DNA of 8,282 bases from Phycisphaerales bacterium. Lineage in GTDB: Bacteria > Planctomycetota > Phycisphaerae > Tepidisphaerales > Tepidisphaeraceae. Position 1 is the stretch's first letter, and the number at the start of each line of letters is the position of its first letter. Position numbers and translations under genes: made by a program. Below, one piece after another: positions 1 to 5,952 of this stretch. The stretch covers positions 1 to 8,282 of the forward strand of contig JAQGHH010000023.1 of the NCBI GenBank assembly GCA_028288945.1, read 5' to 3'. The notes under the pieces are model-generated. The model was not told where the DNA came from. It did not search any database and saw nothing but the letters and a program-made list of their open reading frames with translations.

Positions 1-200
1 TCCGGATGCTTCATAATGACGGCCGCGATGACGGTTGCGGCGATGGGCAGCCACTGCCCAAACGCCCGGCGGCCGGGGTCGGAGCCGTCAGGCCGCGCGA
101 GCGCGAAGACGGCGGATCTTCCCGCCGCGTAATGCAATGCAGCCGCCCCCATCAGCAGCAATCCCGCAAGCGTATGCCCTTCAATCGGAATTCTCGCCAT
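1..200 (-). CDS. N-terminal part of an unidentified small membrane protein, cut by the left edge
   Basis: A minus-strand frame opens with ATG at 198-200 and stays open to the window edge (66 codons plus two bases). An in-frame TGA at 273-275 lies upstream, and this is the first ATG after it; only a TTG at 258-260 is an alternative. No clear Shine-Dalgarno sequence precedes it. The peptide has two hydrophobic stretches, about residues 9-27 (HTLAGLLLMGAAALHYAAG) and 49-63 (QWLPIAATVIAAVIM), separated by a charged loop (residues 36-47), which looks like two membrane helices. It is transcribed away from the FIST gene. I do not recognise the family; the phrase WLPIAATVIAAVIMKHP vaguely recalls cation-exchanger-type membrane proteins, but the fragment is too short to claim it. 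That it is a gene rests on the clean frame and the membrane pattern. Confidence 0.55.
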   Translation of the reverse strand, partial: MARIPIEGHTLAGLLLMGAAALHYAAGRSAVFALARPDGSDPGRRAFGQWLPIAATVIAAVIMKHP

Positions 201-448
201 CGTCGGCGAGTGTGGCGGGAAGCGAGAGGAATGTCCAGCGCGGCCACGGGTGCCGGACAAGAGTGGTTCGGGTCATCCGGGCTGAACCAAAGGGGACTCC
301 GTTACTTTTTCCAGACCAAATGCATGGACATTGCCCGTGTTCGGCTGGCGCGGCGTAAGGTACATTGGCCTCGCGTTCGGGGCGGCGCACAGCAAATGGG
401 CACCAAGTCCGCGGGACAAGCCTGAACAAACAAGTCGAAGGAGCAATA
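201..448. other. intergenic region between divergent genes
   Basis: These 248 bases separate the left-edge membrane gene (minus strand) from the FIST gene (plus strand). Open frames here overlap one another on both strands and have arginine-rich, low-plausibility translations, so I read none as a gene. The plus-strand frame of the FIST gene extends upstream to a TTG at 365, but that extension lacks a ribosome binding site and does not look like FIST sequence. A promoter must lie here for both genes; the only plus-strand hint is TTGCCC at 331-336 with TAAGGT at 356-361, a 19-base spacer and a poor -10, which is too weak to annotate as a promoter. Confidence 0.4.
437..443 (+). promoter_or_regulatory. 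Shine-Dalgarno site that sets the FIST gene start
   Basis: GAAGGAG lies five bases before the GTG at 449-451. It is the best ribosome binding site in this stretch and decides for the GTG start over the in-frame TTG at 365, which has no such site. Confidence 0.75.
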
Positions 449-1615
449 GTGACCGAGAGCGCCGTAGTGTGGACCAACGTGGACGACAGCCGGGCCGCCG
501 GCGAAGCCCTTGGTGAGCAGATCCGTGGCCAGCTCGGGCGGCAGCCGCCGGATGTGGTGATCCTCTTCGTCTCCCCGAAGTATGACGCCCCGGCATTACT
601 TAAGGCGGTGAAAGAGGCGTGTCAGCCGAGGGTGATGATGGGGTGTTCCTCGGCGGGCGAGTTCACGAGCCACAGCCAGGGGGTGGGGCAGGCGTCGGCG
701 GTTGCCATCTGCTCGAACGAGATGCGCTTCGCCTGCGGGATCGGTCGAGGTCTGAAGAGCGACCGGGCGGCGGTCGCGGAGAGTATCGTCGCGTCTTTTC
801 AGGGCACGGGTAAGCACACCTCCGCTTACAGCTCCGCACTCATCCTCACGGACGCCCTCGCCGGTCATGCCGACGAATTGATCGAGGAGCTGACTCTTCG
901 CACGGGCGGGAACTACCAGTTTTTCGGCGGCGGCGCGGGCGACGACGCGAACTTCAGCCGGACACAGGTTTTCTGCGGCACCGAGCTGGCCTCTGACGCC
1001 GCCGTCGCCTTGGAAATCCTATCGTCAAAGCCGATCGGGATCGGAGTGCAACACGGCTGGACACCGGCCAGCGACCCGATGCGGGCCACGGAGTCCGTCG
1101 GCAGCCGCCTGGTAAGCCTTAATGCCATGCCGGCCGTCGAGGTTTTCGAGGAACACGCCCGCCGCACCGGGCAGCGCTTCGACCCCAAAGACCCGATGCC
1201 CTTCTTTCTTCACAATATACTGGGCATCGACACCGGCCAGGGATACAAGCTGCGCGTGCCGCTTGCCGTGCATGAGGACGGTTCGATCATCTGTGCTGCG
1301 GAGATTCCCGCAGGCGCGGTGGTCTGTATCATGGGGACGGATCGGGCGTCGGCCGCGGAAGCGGCGGGTACCGCGACCCGCGCCGCCCTCGCGCGGCTCA
1401 ATGGCAGCGAGCCGCAAGTCGCTCTCTTTTTCGATTGTGTGGCAACCCGCCTCCGCATGGGCCGTGACTTTGGGTCCGAGTTGACGGCGGTCGAGCAGGT
1501 GCTTGGCGCCGCCAAATTTGCCGGCTGCAACACCTATGGTCAGGTTGCCCGCGCGGAAGGCCAGTTCAGTGGATTCCACAACTGCACCGCAGTCGTTTGC
1601 GTCCTCCCTCGGTGA
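449..1615 (+). CDS. FIST-domain sensor protein (FIST_N plus FIST_C)
   Basis: The 388-residue product matches the FIST signal-transduction architecture across its whole length. The N-terminal half has the hallmark GCSSAGEF (residues 65-72), followed by the glycine-rich FGGGAGDD (159-166). The C-terminal half has PFFLHNILGID (about 251-261), an alternating strand/helix region with FFDCVATR (327-334), and the family-typical ending with CNTYGQ (360-365) and FHNCTAVV (376-383). No signal peptide or membrane helix is visible, so it should be cytoplasmic. FIST domains are known as presumed small-ligand sensors (amino acids have been proposed) found in signalling proteins; here the domain stands alone. 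GTG is chosen as start because of the GAAGGAG site. The end overlaps the next gene, a histidine kinase, by 47 bases, which argues for one transcript, translational coupling and a shared pathway. The ligand is unknown. Confidence 0.9.
   Translation: MTESAVVWTNVDDSRAAGEALGEQIRGQLGRQPPDVVILFVSPKYDAPALLKAVKEACQPRVMMGCSSAGEFTSHSQGVGQASAVAICSNEMRFACGIGRGLKSDRAAVAESIVASFQGTGKHTSAYSSALILTDALAGHADELIEELTLRTGGNYQFFGGGAGDDANFSRTQVFCGTELASDAAVALEILSSKPIGIGVQHGWTPASDPMRATESVGSRLVSLNAMPAVEVFEEHARRTGQRFDPKDPMPFFLHNILGIDTGQGYKLRVPLAVHEDGSIICAAEIPAGAVVCIMGTDRASAAEAAGTATRAALARLNGSEPQVALFFDCVATRLRMGRDFGSELTAVEQVLGAAKFAGCNTYGQVARAEGQFSGFHNCTAVVCVLPR
1555..1560 (+). promoter_or_regulatory. Shine-Dalgarno site inside the FIST gene for the kinase
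   Basis: GGAAGG lies eight bases before the GTG at 1569-1571, inside the end of the FIST coding region. It favours this GTG over the upstream in-frame ATG at 1536 and TTG at 1503, neither of which has a comparable site. Confidence 0.6.
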
Positions 1616-3275
1616 AGGGCCGGCAGCGTCGCACGCGGGGTTGTTCGAACTCGCAGCACGATTGACCGACCCGTCCGACCGGGCCGAGATTGCGCGCGCC
1701 CTTGCCGCCCGCGCCGGTGCGGAAGACCTGATCATCTTCGTACTTGATGCCGAGGTCGGCGTATTGCTGCCGGCGCCAGGTTTCCGACAGACGCTGCCCG
1801 ATTCCCAGCGCTGGCGGGCGTTTCTCTCGGGCCTTGCCGAGGGCGTGCCGCAACTGGGGAGGCTTCCGTATCCGGACCGTCAGACGGAGCGAGCGGCGCT
1901 GGGTCTGCTAGCGCCGGGCGGCTCGGTGCTGGTCCTGCTCGGGGGACAGCCGGTAGCGGCCGTCGCCCAGACGTTGGGCATCGTAATGCCGATCCTCGCG
2001 GCGGCGTTTCGTGGGGAGCAGGCTCTGTTAGCGGCCAAGGGGCACGCCGCCGTGGCCCGCGAGGGCGCCGGTCAGGCCAAGCTGCTCGCGGCGTCGCTCG
2101 AAAAGGCCCGCCAGGCTTTGCAGTCCGCCCTGGCCCAGGCCGAGCGGGCCAATAGCGCCAAGGACCAGTTCCTCGCGGTATTGAGCCACGAGCTCCGCAC
2201 GCCGCTGGGGCCGGTGCTGACGACGGCCACAGCGCTCCTAGCCGACCCGGCACTACCGCCGCACCTCCGCGAGCCGCTGGAGGTGATCCGCCGAAATGCC
2301 GACCTCGAAGCCCGGCTGATCGACGACCTGCTCGATCTCACGCGGGTGGCCAGGGGCAAAATGCCGTTGAGCTTCAGCACGGTTGACGCGCACACGTCGG
2401 TGCGGCACACGGTGGAAATCTGCCGAAGCGACATCTATCGGAAGAAGCTTCAGTTGGCGCTGAATCTTGACGCCGCCGAGCACCACGTCCGCGCCGACCC
2501 GGCACGCCTGCAGCAGGTCCTGTGGAATCTGGTGAAAAATGCGGTCAAGTTCACCCCCGCCGGCGGCAGCCTGGGGATTCGTTCATCCAATGAACGCGGG
2601 CAAATTCGGATCGACGTAAGTGACACGGGGATGGGGATCGAGCCGGCGTTTCTCGACAAAATCTTCAAGGCGTTTGAGCAGACGAGCGACACCGTCACGC
2701 ACCGTTTCGGCGGATTGGGGCTGGGATTGGCGATTTCCAAAGCCCTGGTCGAGGCACAGGAGGGCACCCTGGTGGCGAGCAGCGCCGGCAAGGGAAAGGG
2801 CGCGACGTTCTCGCTTCAACTCGCGGTCGTACCCCGCCCGCGGCAACTGCCGCAAACGAAAGCCTCTTCGCCCGCCGGAAAACGCAGGGGAAGCCTGAAG
2901 CTTTTATTGGTCGAAGACCATCGCGACACGGCGGCCGTCATGTCGCGCCTCCTGCGCGGCCTCGGCCACGAAGTTGCAACGGCCGATTCCATCGCGCGCT
3001 CACTTCAAGTCGCGGGGGAACATACGTTTGACCTGGTGCTCAGCGATTTGGGGCTGCCCGACGGGAGCGGCCTTGACCTGATGCGACAACTGCGTGAGCG
3101 CTTCGGCCTGCCGGGAATCGCCATCAGCGGGTACGGCATGGAAGATGACCTGCGGCAAACGCGCGAAGCCGGATTTATCGCACACCTCACGAAGCCGGTG
3201 AGTTTCAATCAGGTCCAAGCCGTCCTGGCCCAATTCGCAGCCGCGAGAACGATCGAGGGGAACGCGACCGGTTGA
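1569..3275 (+). CDS. cytoplasmic hybrid histidine kinase (GAF-like, HisKA, HATPase_c, receiver)
   Basis: This 568-residue protein should autophosphorylate on histidine and pass phosphate to its own aspartate. Residues about 25-150 look like a divergent GAF domain (EDLIIFVLDAEVGVLLP at 52-68), followed by a helical, coiled-coil-like linker (about 165-200). HisKA follows, with the H box FLAVLSHELRTPL and phosphoacceptor His207. The HATPase_c domain has the N box (LVKNAVKF, Asn324), the G1 box (SDTGMGI, Asp352), the F box (FKAFEQ) and the G2 box (GGLGLGLA). A receiver fills about 445-560, with acidic pocket Glu449/Asp450, phospho-site Asp493 in LSDLGLPDGSG and Lys542 in LTKP. All key residues are present, so it is probably active. 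There is no transmembrane segment and no DNA-binding output, so input probably comes from the overlapping upstream FIST protein and output from a partner elsewhere. The GTG start at 1569 is inferred from GGAAGG upstream; starts at 1536 or 1503 are possible. Confidence 0.92.
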   Translation: MDSTTAPQSFASSLGEGPAASHAGLFELAARLTDPSDRAEIARALAARAGAEDLIIFVLDAEVGVLLPAPGFRQTLPDSQRWRAFLSGLAEGVPQLGRLPYPDRQTERAALGLLAPGGSVLVLLGGQPVAAVAQTLGIVMPILAAAFRGEQALLAAKGHAAVAREGAGQAKLLAASLEKARQALQSALAQAERANSAKDQFLAVLSHELRTPLGPVLTTATALLADPALPPHLREPLEVIRRNADLEARLIDDLLDLTRVARGKMPLSFSTVDAHTSVRHTVEICRSDIYRKKLQLALNLDAAEHHVRADPARLQQVLWNLVKNAVKFTPAGGSLGIRSSNERGQIRIDVSDTGMGIEPAFLDKIFKAFEQTSDTVTHRFGGLGLGLAISKALVEAQEGTLVASSAGKGKGATFSLQLAVVPRPRQLPQTKASSPAGKRRGSLKLLLVEDHRDTAAVMSRLLRGLGHEVATADSIARSLQVAGEHTFDLVLSDLGLPDGSGLDLMRQLRERFGLPGIAISGYGMEDDLRQTREAGFIAHLTKPVSFNQVQAVLAQFAAARTIEGNATG

Positions 3276-3284
3276 GCCGGTCGC
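3264..3284 (+). terminator. 8-bp hairpin over the kinase stop codon
   Basis: GCGACCGG (3264-3271) and CCGGTCGC (3277-3284) form a perfect eight-base-pair, GC-rich stem around a five-base loop that contains most of the TGA stop codon. No U-tract follows, so it is not a classical intrinsic terminator; it may stop transcription in a Rho-assisted way or protect the 3' end of the FIST/kinase mRNA. It fits the end of that transcription unit, with the next gene 107 bases further on. Confidence 0.4.
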
Positions 3285-3331
3285 CAGGACCACTGCCGCG
3301 GAACCAGAGCGCCGCCATACCCAGTTGACGT

Positions 3332-3337
3332 TATACT
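3332..3337 (+). promoter_or_regulatory. possible -10 element for the DUF421 gene
   Basis: TATACT within GTTATACTT matches five of six bases of the TATAAT consensus and lies 45 bases before the ATG at 3383. No good -35 is at 17 bases (the nearby TTGACG at 3325-3330 abuts it and is too close). The call rests on the -10 match, on the gap after the kinase hairpin and on similar words before neighbouring genes. Confidence 0.35.
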
Positions 3338-3382
3338 TCCGGCCGCCCGGCAAAACCGTTGTCCGGCTACACGGAGATTCCC

Positions 3383-4033
3383 ATGCTTCTGCTGACACTC
3401 TGGCACAACATGTTCCTTCTCGATCCCGAGAAGATCAGCTTTCTCGAAAAGATCCTGCGGCCGATCCTCGTCTATGTGTTCCTCATTATCGGCCTGCGAA
3501 TCGCGGGAAAACGCGAGCTGGCGCAGCTCAATTCCTTCGACCTGATCGTGCTGCTCATGCTGTCGAACACGATCCAGAACGCCATCATCGGGGAAGACAA
3601 CTCCGTCGTCGGCGGGATGATCGGGGCGGCATCGCTCCTGGTGGTCAACTACATCGTCGTGCGCCTGAGCCACCGCTCGCGCAGGCTCAGCCGGCTCCTG
3701 GCCGGGCGGGCGGACGTGCTGATGCGCGACGGGAAGATCGTCCGCGACCATCTGCAACGCGAATTGATCACGCAGGCCGAGCTGACCGCCGCGGCCCATA
3801 AGCAGGGCATCGCCTCCCTCCATGACGTCGAGCGCTGCGTGCTCGAGCCGACCGGCACGCTGAGCTTCATTCAGAGGCGACCCCTTCCCGACGACTCGCG
3901 GCACGGCGAGATCATGCGGCTGCTCCACGCGATGTCGGAGGAGATCAAGGCGCTCCGCGCCCTGATCGCCGACAACAATGGGAAGGACGGCAGTGCCGCC
4001 TTGGAAGCATCGGAAAAGTCCGGGGTGCAATAA
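3383..4033 (+). CDS. DUF421 (YetF/YcaP-like) membrane protein
   Basis: A 216-residue member of the DUF421 family, whose members are inner-membrane proteins of poorly known function, in Bacillus linked to spore or envelope traits. Membrane helices are visible at about 24-40, 53-70 and 75-95. The family signature starts at GKREL (42-46) and runs through QLNSFDLIVLLMLSN (48-62). The soluble C-terminal domain has the typical GRADVLMRDGKIV (108-120), the ELITQAEL stretch (127-134) and a final strand around ERCVLEPTGTLSFI (150-163), followed by a helical, probably coiled-coil tail (about 174-197). ATG at 3383 is chosen because GGAG at 3373-3376 lies six bases before it; an in-frame TTG at 3359 adds eight residues but has no such site. 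It is separated from the kinase by 107 bases and a hairpin, so it probably has its own promoter. It ends 27 bases before the next gene. Confidence 0.88.
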   Translation: MLLLTLWHNMFLLDPEKISFLEKILRPILVYVFLIIGLRIAGKRELAQLNSFDLIVLLMLSNTIQNAIIGEDNSVVGGMIGAASLLVVNYIVVRLSHRSRRLSRLLAGRADVLMRDGKIVRDHLQRELITQAELTAAAHKQGIASLHDVERCVLEPTGTLSFIQRRPLPDDSRHGEIMRLLHAMSEEIKALRALIADNNGKDGSAALEASEKSGVQ

Positions 4034-4046
4034 TTCCATCCGGCGC

Positions 4047-4052
4047 TATGAT
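4047..4052 (+). promoter_or_regulatory. possible -10 element giving a leaderless mRNA
   Basis: TATGAT within GCTATGATG matches five of six -10 consensus bases. Its last base is eight bases before the ATG at 4061, so the expected transcription start falls at or just before that ATG. The -35 region, which lies within the end of the DUF421 gene, is weak. There is no Shine-Dalgarno sequence before the ATG, which fits leaderless initiation; read-through from the DUF421 gene is the alternative. Confidence 0.35.
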
Positions 4053-4060
4053 GGACCGCG

Positions 4061-4603
4061 ATGAAACTCAACGTCGTTCAACCGGATGAGGCCGGCCGGC
4101 CGTGGTACGCGGACGGGCTCAAGTTCACCTGCTCGCAGTGCGGCAACTGCTGCACCGGGGGGCCGGGATTCGTGTGGATCAGCCGCGAGGAAATCGTGCG
4201 GCTGGCGGAGTTCCTGAAGATCACCCCTGAGGAAACGGTCGAAAAATATTGCCGCAAGTTCGACGGCCGCCTGAGCCTGCGTGAACGGCGCACGCGCGAA
4301 GGCCTGTACGACTGCGTCTTCCTTAAGGAACAGGAAGTCCCCACCGCCGAGGGCGGCAGCCCGCAATCCGTTCCGCTCCGGCGGAAGATGTGCTCGATCT
4401 ATTCCGTGCGCCCCCTGCAATGCCGCACCTGGCCCTTCTGGACCTCAAACCTCGCCAGCCCCGAAGCCTGGGACCGCGCCGCCGAGCGCTGCCACGGCAT
4501 GAGCCACGGCAACCGCACCTTCACCCAGGAACAACTCGAAGCGATCCGCGATTCGAAGGACTGGCCGCAGAACCCGCCGACGTCTGCACCGAAGAAGGGG
4601 TAA
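4061..4603 (+). CDS. YkgJ/UPF0153-type CxxCxxCC cysteine-cluster protein
   Basis: This 180-residue protein belongs to the family of small proteins with an N-terminal CxxCxxCC motif thought to bind an iron-sulfur cluster or zinc; no reaction is firmly established. The motif is CSQCGNCC (Cys24, 27, 30, 31), followed by GGPGFVWISREEI, typical of the family. A second conserved block, CSIYSVRPLQCRTWPF (residues 111-126, Cys111 and Cys121), is also diagnostic. Further cysteines at 64, 85 and 144 could complete the metal site. No signal peptide or membrane helix is present, so it is cytosolic. The length is usual for the family. The start is the ATG at 4061, since family-like sequence begins almost at once, though no Shine-Dalgarno sequence precedes it. 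It lies 27 bases after the DUF421 gene on the same strand, and co-transcription is possible; nothing else links their functions. Confidence 0.88.
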   Translation: MKLNVVQPDEAGRPWYADGLKFTCSQCGNCCTGGPGFVWISREEIVRLAEFLKITPEETVEKYCRKFDGRLSLRERRTREGLYDCVFLKEQEVPTAEGGSPQSVPLRRKMCSIYSVRPLQCRTWPFWTSNLASPEAWDRAAERCHGMSHGNRTFTQEQLEAIRDSKDWPQNPPTSAPKKG

Positions 4604-4606
4604 GGA

Positions 4607-4679
4607 CGTGGAGCGTGACGAATACGCTTTGCCGAGATCGCCACCGCGTTCCGCGCCCCTATACGTTCCACGCTCCACG
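4607..4679. terminator. long inverted repeat between convergent genes, possible bidirectional terminator
   Basis: CGTGGAGCGTG (4607-4617) is the exact reverse complement of CACGCTCCACG (4669-4679). Pairing continues inward: ACG (4618-4620) with CGT (4664-4666) after a two-base bulge, then an A-A mismatch and ATA (4622-4624) with TAT (4660-4662), giving 17 base pairs. The enclosed loop of about 35 bases is GC-rich. The repeat fills the gap between the stop codons of the cysteine-cluster gene and the zinc-ribbon gene, where a two-way terminator is expected. No U-tract follows either arm, and it could instead be a copy of a dispersed intergenic repeat. Confidence 0.45.
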
Positions 4680-4685
4680 ATTTCA

Positions 4686-5792
4686 TCAGTGATGCGAAAC
4701 AATCGCCGCAACGACGATTGCGAATGTCACAATTGCCAATACGAGCAGCGTGATCTTCACCCAGCTCCACGGGCGTTCGCCCTGGACTTCGCCCGTGCGG
4801 GCGTTGACGAGGAAGCGGTAGGCCTGATTCTGGAACTGGTAGGCGCTGATCCACACGGGCAGCAGCAGATGCTTGAAGGTGACGTTGTCGTAGGCGGTCT
4901 GTGAGCTGGAGACGCGCTGCTGGTCGCCGCCGATCTGGCCGCAGATGCTCTGGTGAATCGGCCCGGCCATGATCGCCTTGGCCCGCTCGAACCCGTCGCC
5001 GAGCGTCACCTGGTAGCTCTCGGCGACGAAGCCGCTGAGGTATTCGTCGCCGTACATGACAAGGTCGGGCAAGTCCCAGGGCTCAAGTTTGTTGAGGCAT
5101 TTGGGCGGCAACGTTTGCGTGGCCATCACCAGAACGTCGTCGAATGAATTGCTCACGTGGCCCGAGGCGAAGGTCCAGTTGGTCTTTCTTACCTGGCGGG
5201 TCTTGGTGACGGTGTTGCCGTTGGAATCGGTTTCGGTATAGGTCTCGGTATCCCAGTAATCGTCGCCACGTTCACCGGTGTAGTCGGTTTCCGTGTCGCT
5301 GTCGTAGGTCCACGCGGGGATGTACGCGCCGCGAATGGCAGACTTGCGGGCACATTCTGCCAGAGCGCTGGGCGCGAACCAAAGTCCCCCGACCCACGTG
5401 CGGAAAAGCTCCGCCGCCTGGTTCTGTGTGATTTTGAAAGGAAGAAGTCCCTGCGGACGGATGGATTTTTTCGACGAGCCGGTAGCCACGATCCCGCAGC
5501 CGCAGAACGGACATAGGCCGGCGGTGACGTCCGGCGCGAGCGTCGTCTCGGCGGCACATTTCACGCACCGCACCGTCACCGTGTCATGCACGCCATCGGT
5601 CTCAGGCAGGCCCTTCAAGTACATTAGGAAGTCCAGCTCGGGAATATGGCCGGGCACCGTCGGCAGGCCCGTCATCGCGCCGCAATAGGGGCACTGGAGC
5701 GAATCGGTGCCGGGGGCGAATTGCAGATTGGCGCCGCACTTGGCGCACGGAAATTGGCGCGGGGGCGGGATGCTGGGTGCAACGGAGGACAT
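4686..5792 (-). CDS. double zinc-ribbon protein with a C-terminal membrane anchor
   Basis: The 368-residue product begins with two zinc ribbons: CAKC/CPYC (Cys16, 19, 34, 37) and CVKC/CPFC (Cys76, 79, 94, 97). A central domain follows with LLPFKITQNQAAELFRTW (116-133), YIPAWTYD (158-165) and a Thr/Asp/Glu-rich stretch (about 165-198). Near the C-terminus are LLLPVWISAYQF (309-320) and a strand with YRFLVNARTGEVQGERPW (325-342), then one membrane helix (about 346-364) and a very short tail. The protein is therefore probably tail-anchored with its ribbons in the cytoplasm. Proteins of this type occur in many bacteria, often under names such as 'TFIIB-type zinc ribbon protein' or, wrongly, 'primosomal protein N''; their role is unknown. 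ATG at 5792 is preceded by AAGGA (minus strand, 5802-5806) nine bases away. It is divergent from a kinase-like gene and convergent with the cysteine-cluster gene. Confidence 0.85.
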   Translation of the reverse strand: MSSVAPSIPPPRQFPCAKCGANLQFAPGTDSLQCPYCGAMTGLPTVPGHIPELDFLMYLKGLPETDGVHDTVTVRCVKCAAETTLAPDVTAGLCPFCGCGIVATGSSKKSIRPQGLLPFKITQNQAAELFRTWVGGLWFAPSALAECARKSAIRGAYIPAWTYDSDTETDYTGERGDDYWDTETYTETDSNGNTVTKTRQVRKTNWTFASGHVSNSFDDVLVMATQTLPPKCLNKLEPWDLPDLVMYGDEYLSGFVAESYQVTLGDGFERAKAIMAGPIHQSICGQIGGDQQRVSSSQTAYDNVTFKHLLLPVWISAYQFQNQAYRFLVNARTGEVQGERPWSWVKITLLVLAIVTFAIVVAAIVSHH

Positions 5793-5833
5793 GGCGGGGT
5801 GTCCTTATCTAACTTGATTCGTGGGTCGCCGGT

Positions 5834-5862
5834 AGAATGAGACGAGGCGGGCCGATTGTCAA
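5834..5862 (-). promoter_or_regulatory. candidate promoter of the zinc-ribbon gene
   Basis: On the minus strand a perfect TTGACA (5857-5862) is followed after 17 bases by CATTCT (5834-5839), which matches three of six -10 bases. The start point would be about 35 bases before the ATG, leaving room for the AAGGA ribosome binding site. The -35 is strong and the -10 poor. Confidence 0.45.
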
Positions 5863-5905
5863 TCTGACGGAAGAAACCCCCTACGCACGAACTCGCTTTA
5901 TCGCG

Positions 5906-5911
5906 TACACT
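5906..5911 (+). promoter_or_regulatory. possible -10 element for the kinase-like gene
   Basis: TACACT matches four of six -10 bases and lies 41 bases before the ATG at 5953. No convincing -35 accompanies it. Two rival candidates on the plus strand are TAGAAT at 5833-5838 and TATAAG at 5925-5930, so the exact promoter is open. Confidence 0.22.
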
Positions 5912-5952
5912 GAGGGCTGGCGCTTATAAGGATTGCGACAGGGCCTTAACTG

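Noticed and set aside
6..425. Plus-strand open frames over the left intergenic region
   Set aside because: They overlap a plausible minus-strand membrane gene and each other, have arginine-rich translations and no ribosome binding site.
365..448. Upstream extension of the FIST gene from a TTG
   Set aside because: There is no ribosome binding site, the 28 added residues are not FIST-like, and a GTG with GAAGGAG five bases before it lies at the expected start.
1025..1735. Open minus-strand frame of 236 codons across the FIST/kinase junction
   Set aside because: It overlaps two well-supported genes on the other strand and looks like GC-rich antisense noise.
3209..4039. Open minus-strand frame of 276 codons opposite the DUF421 gene
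   Set aside because: The plus strand carries a clear DUF421 protein with a ribosome binding site; the minus translation is His/Gln/Arg-rich and family-less.
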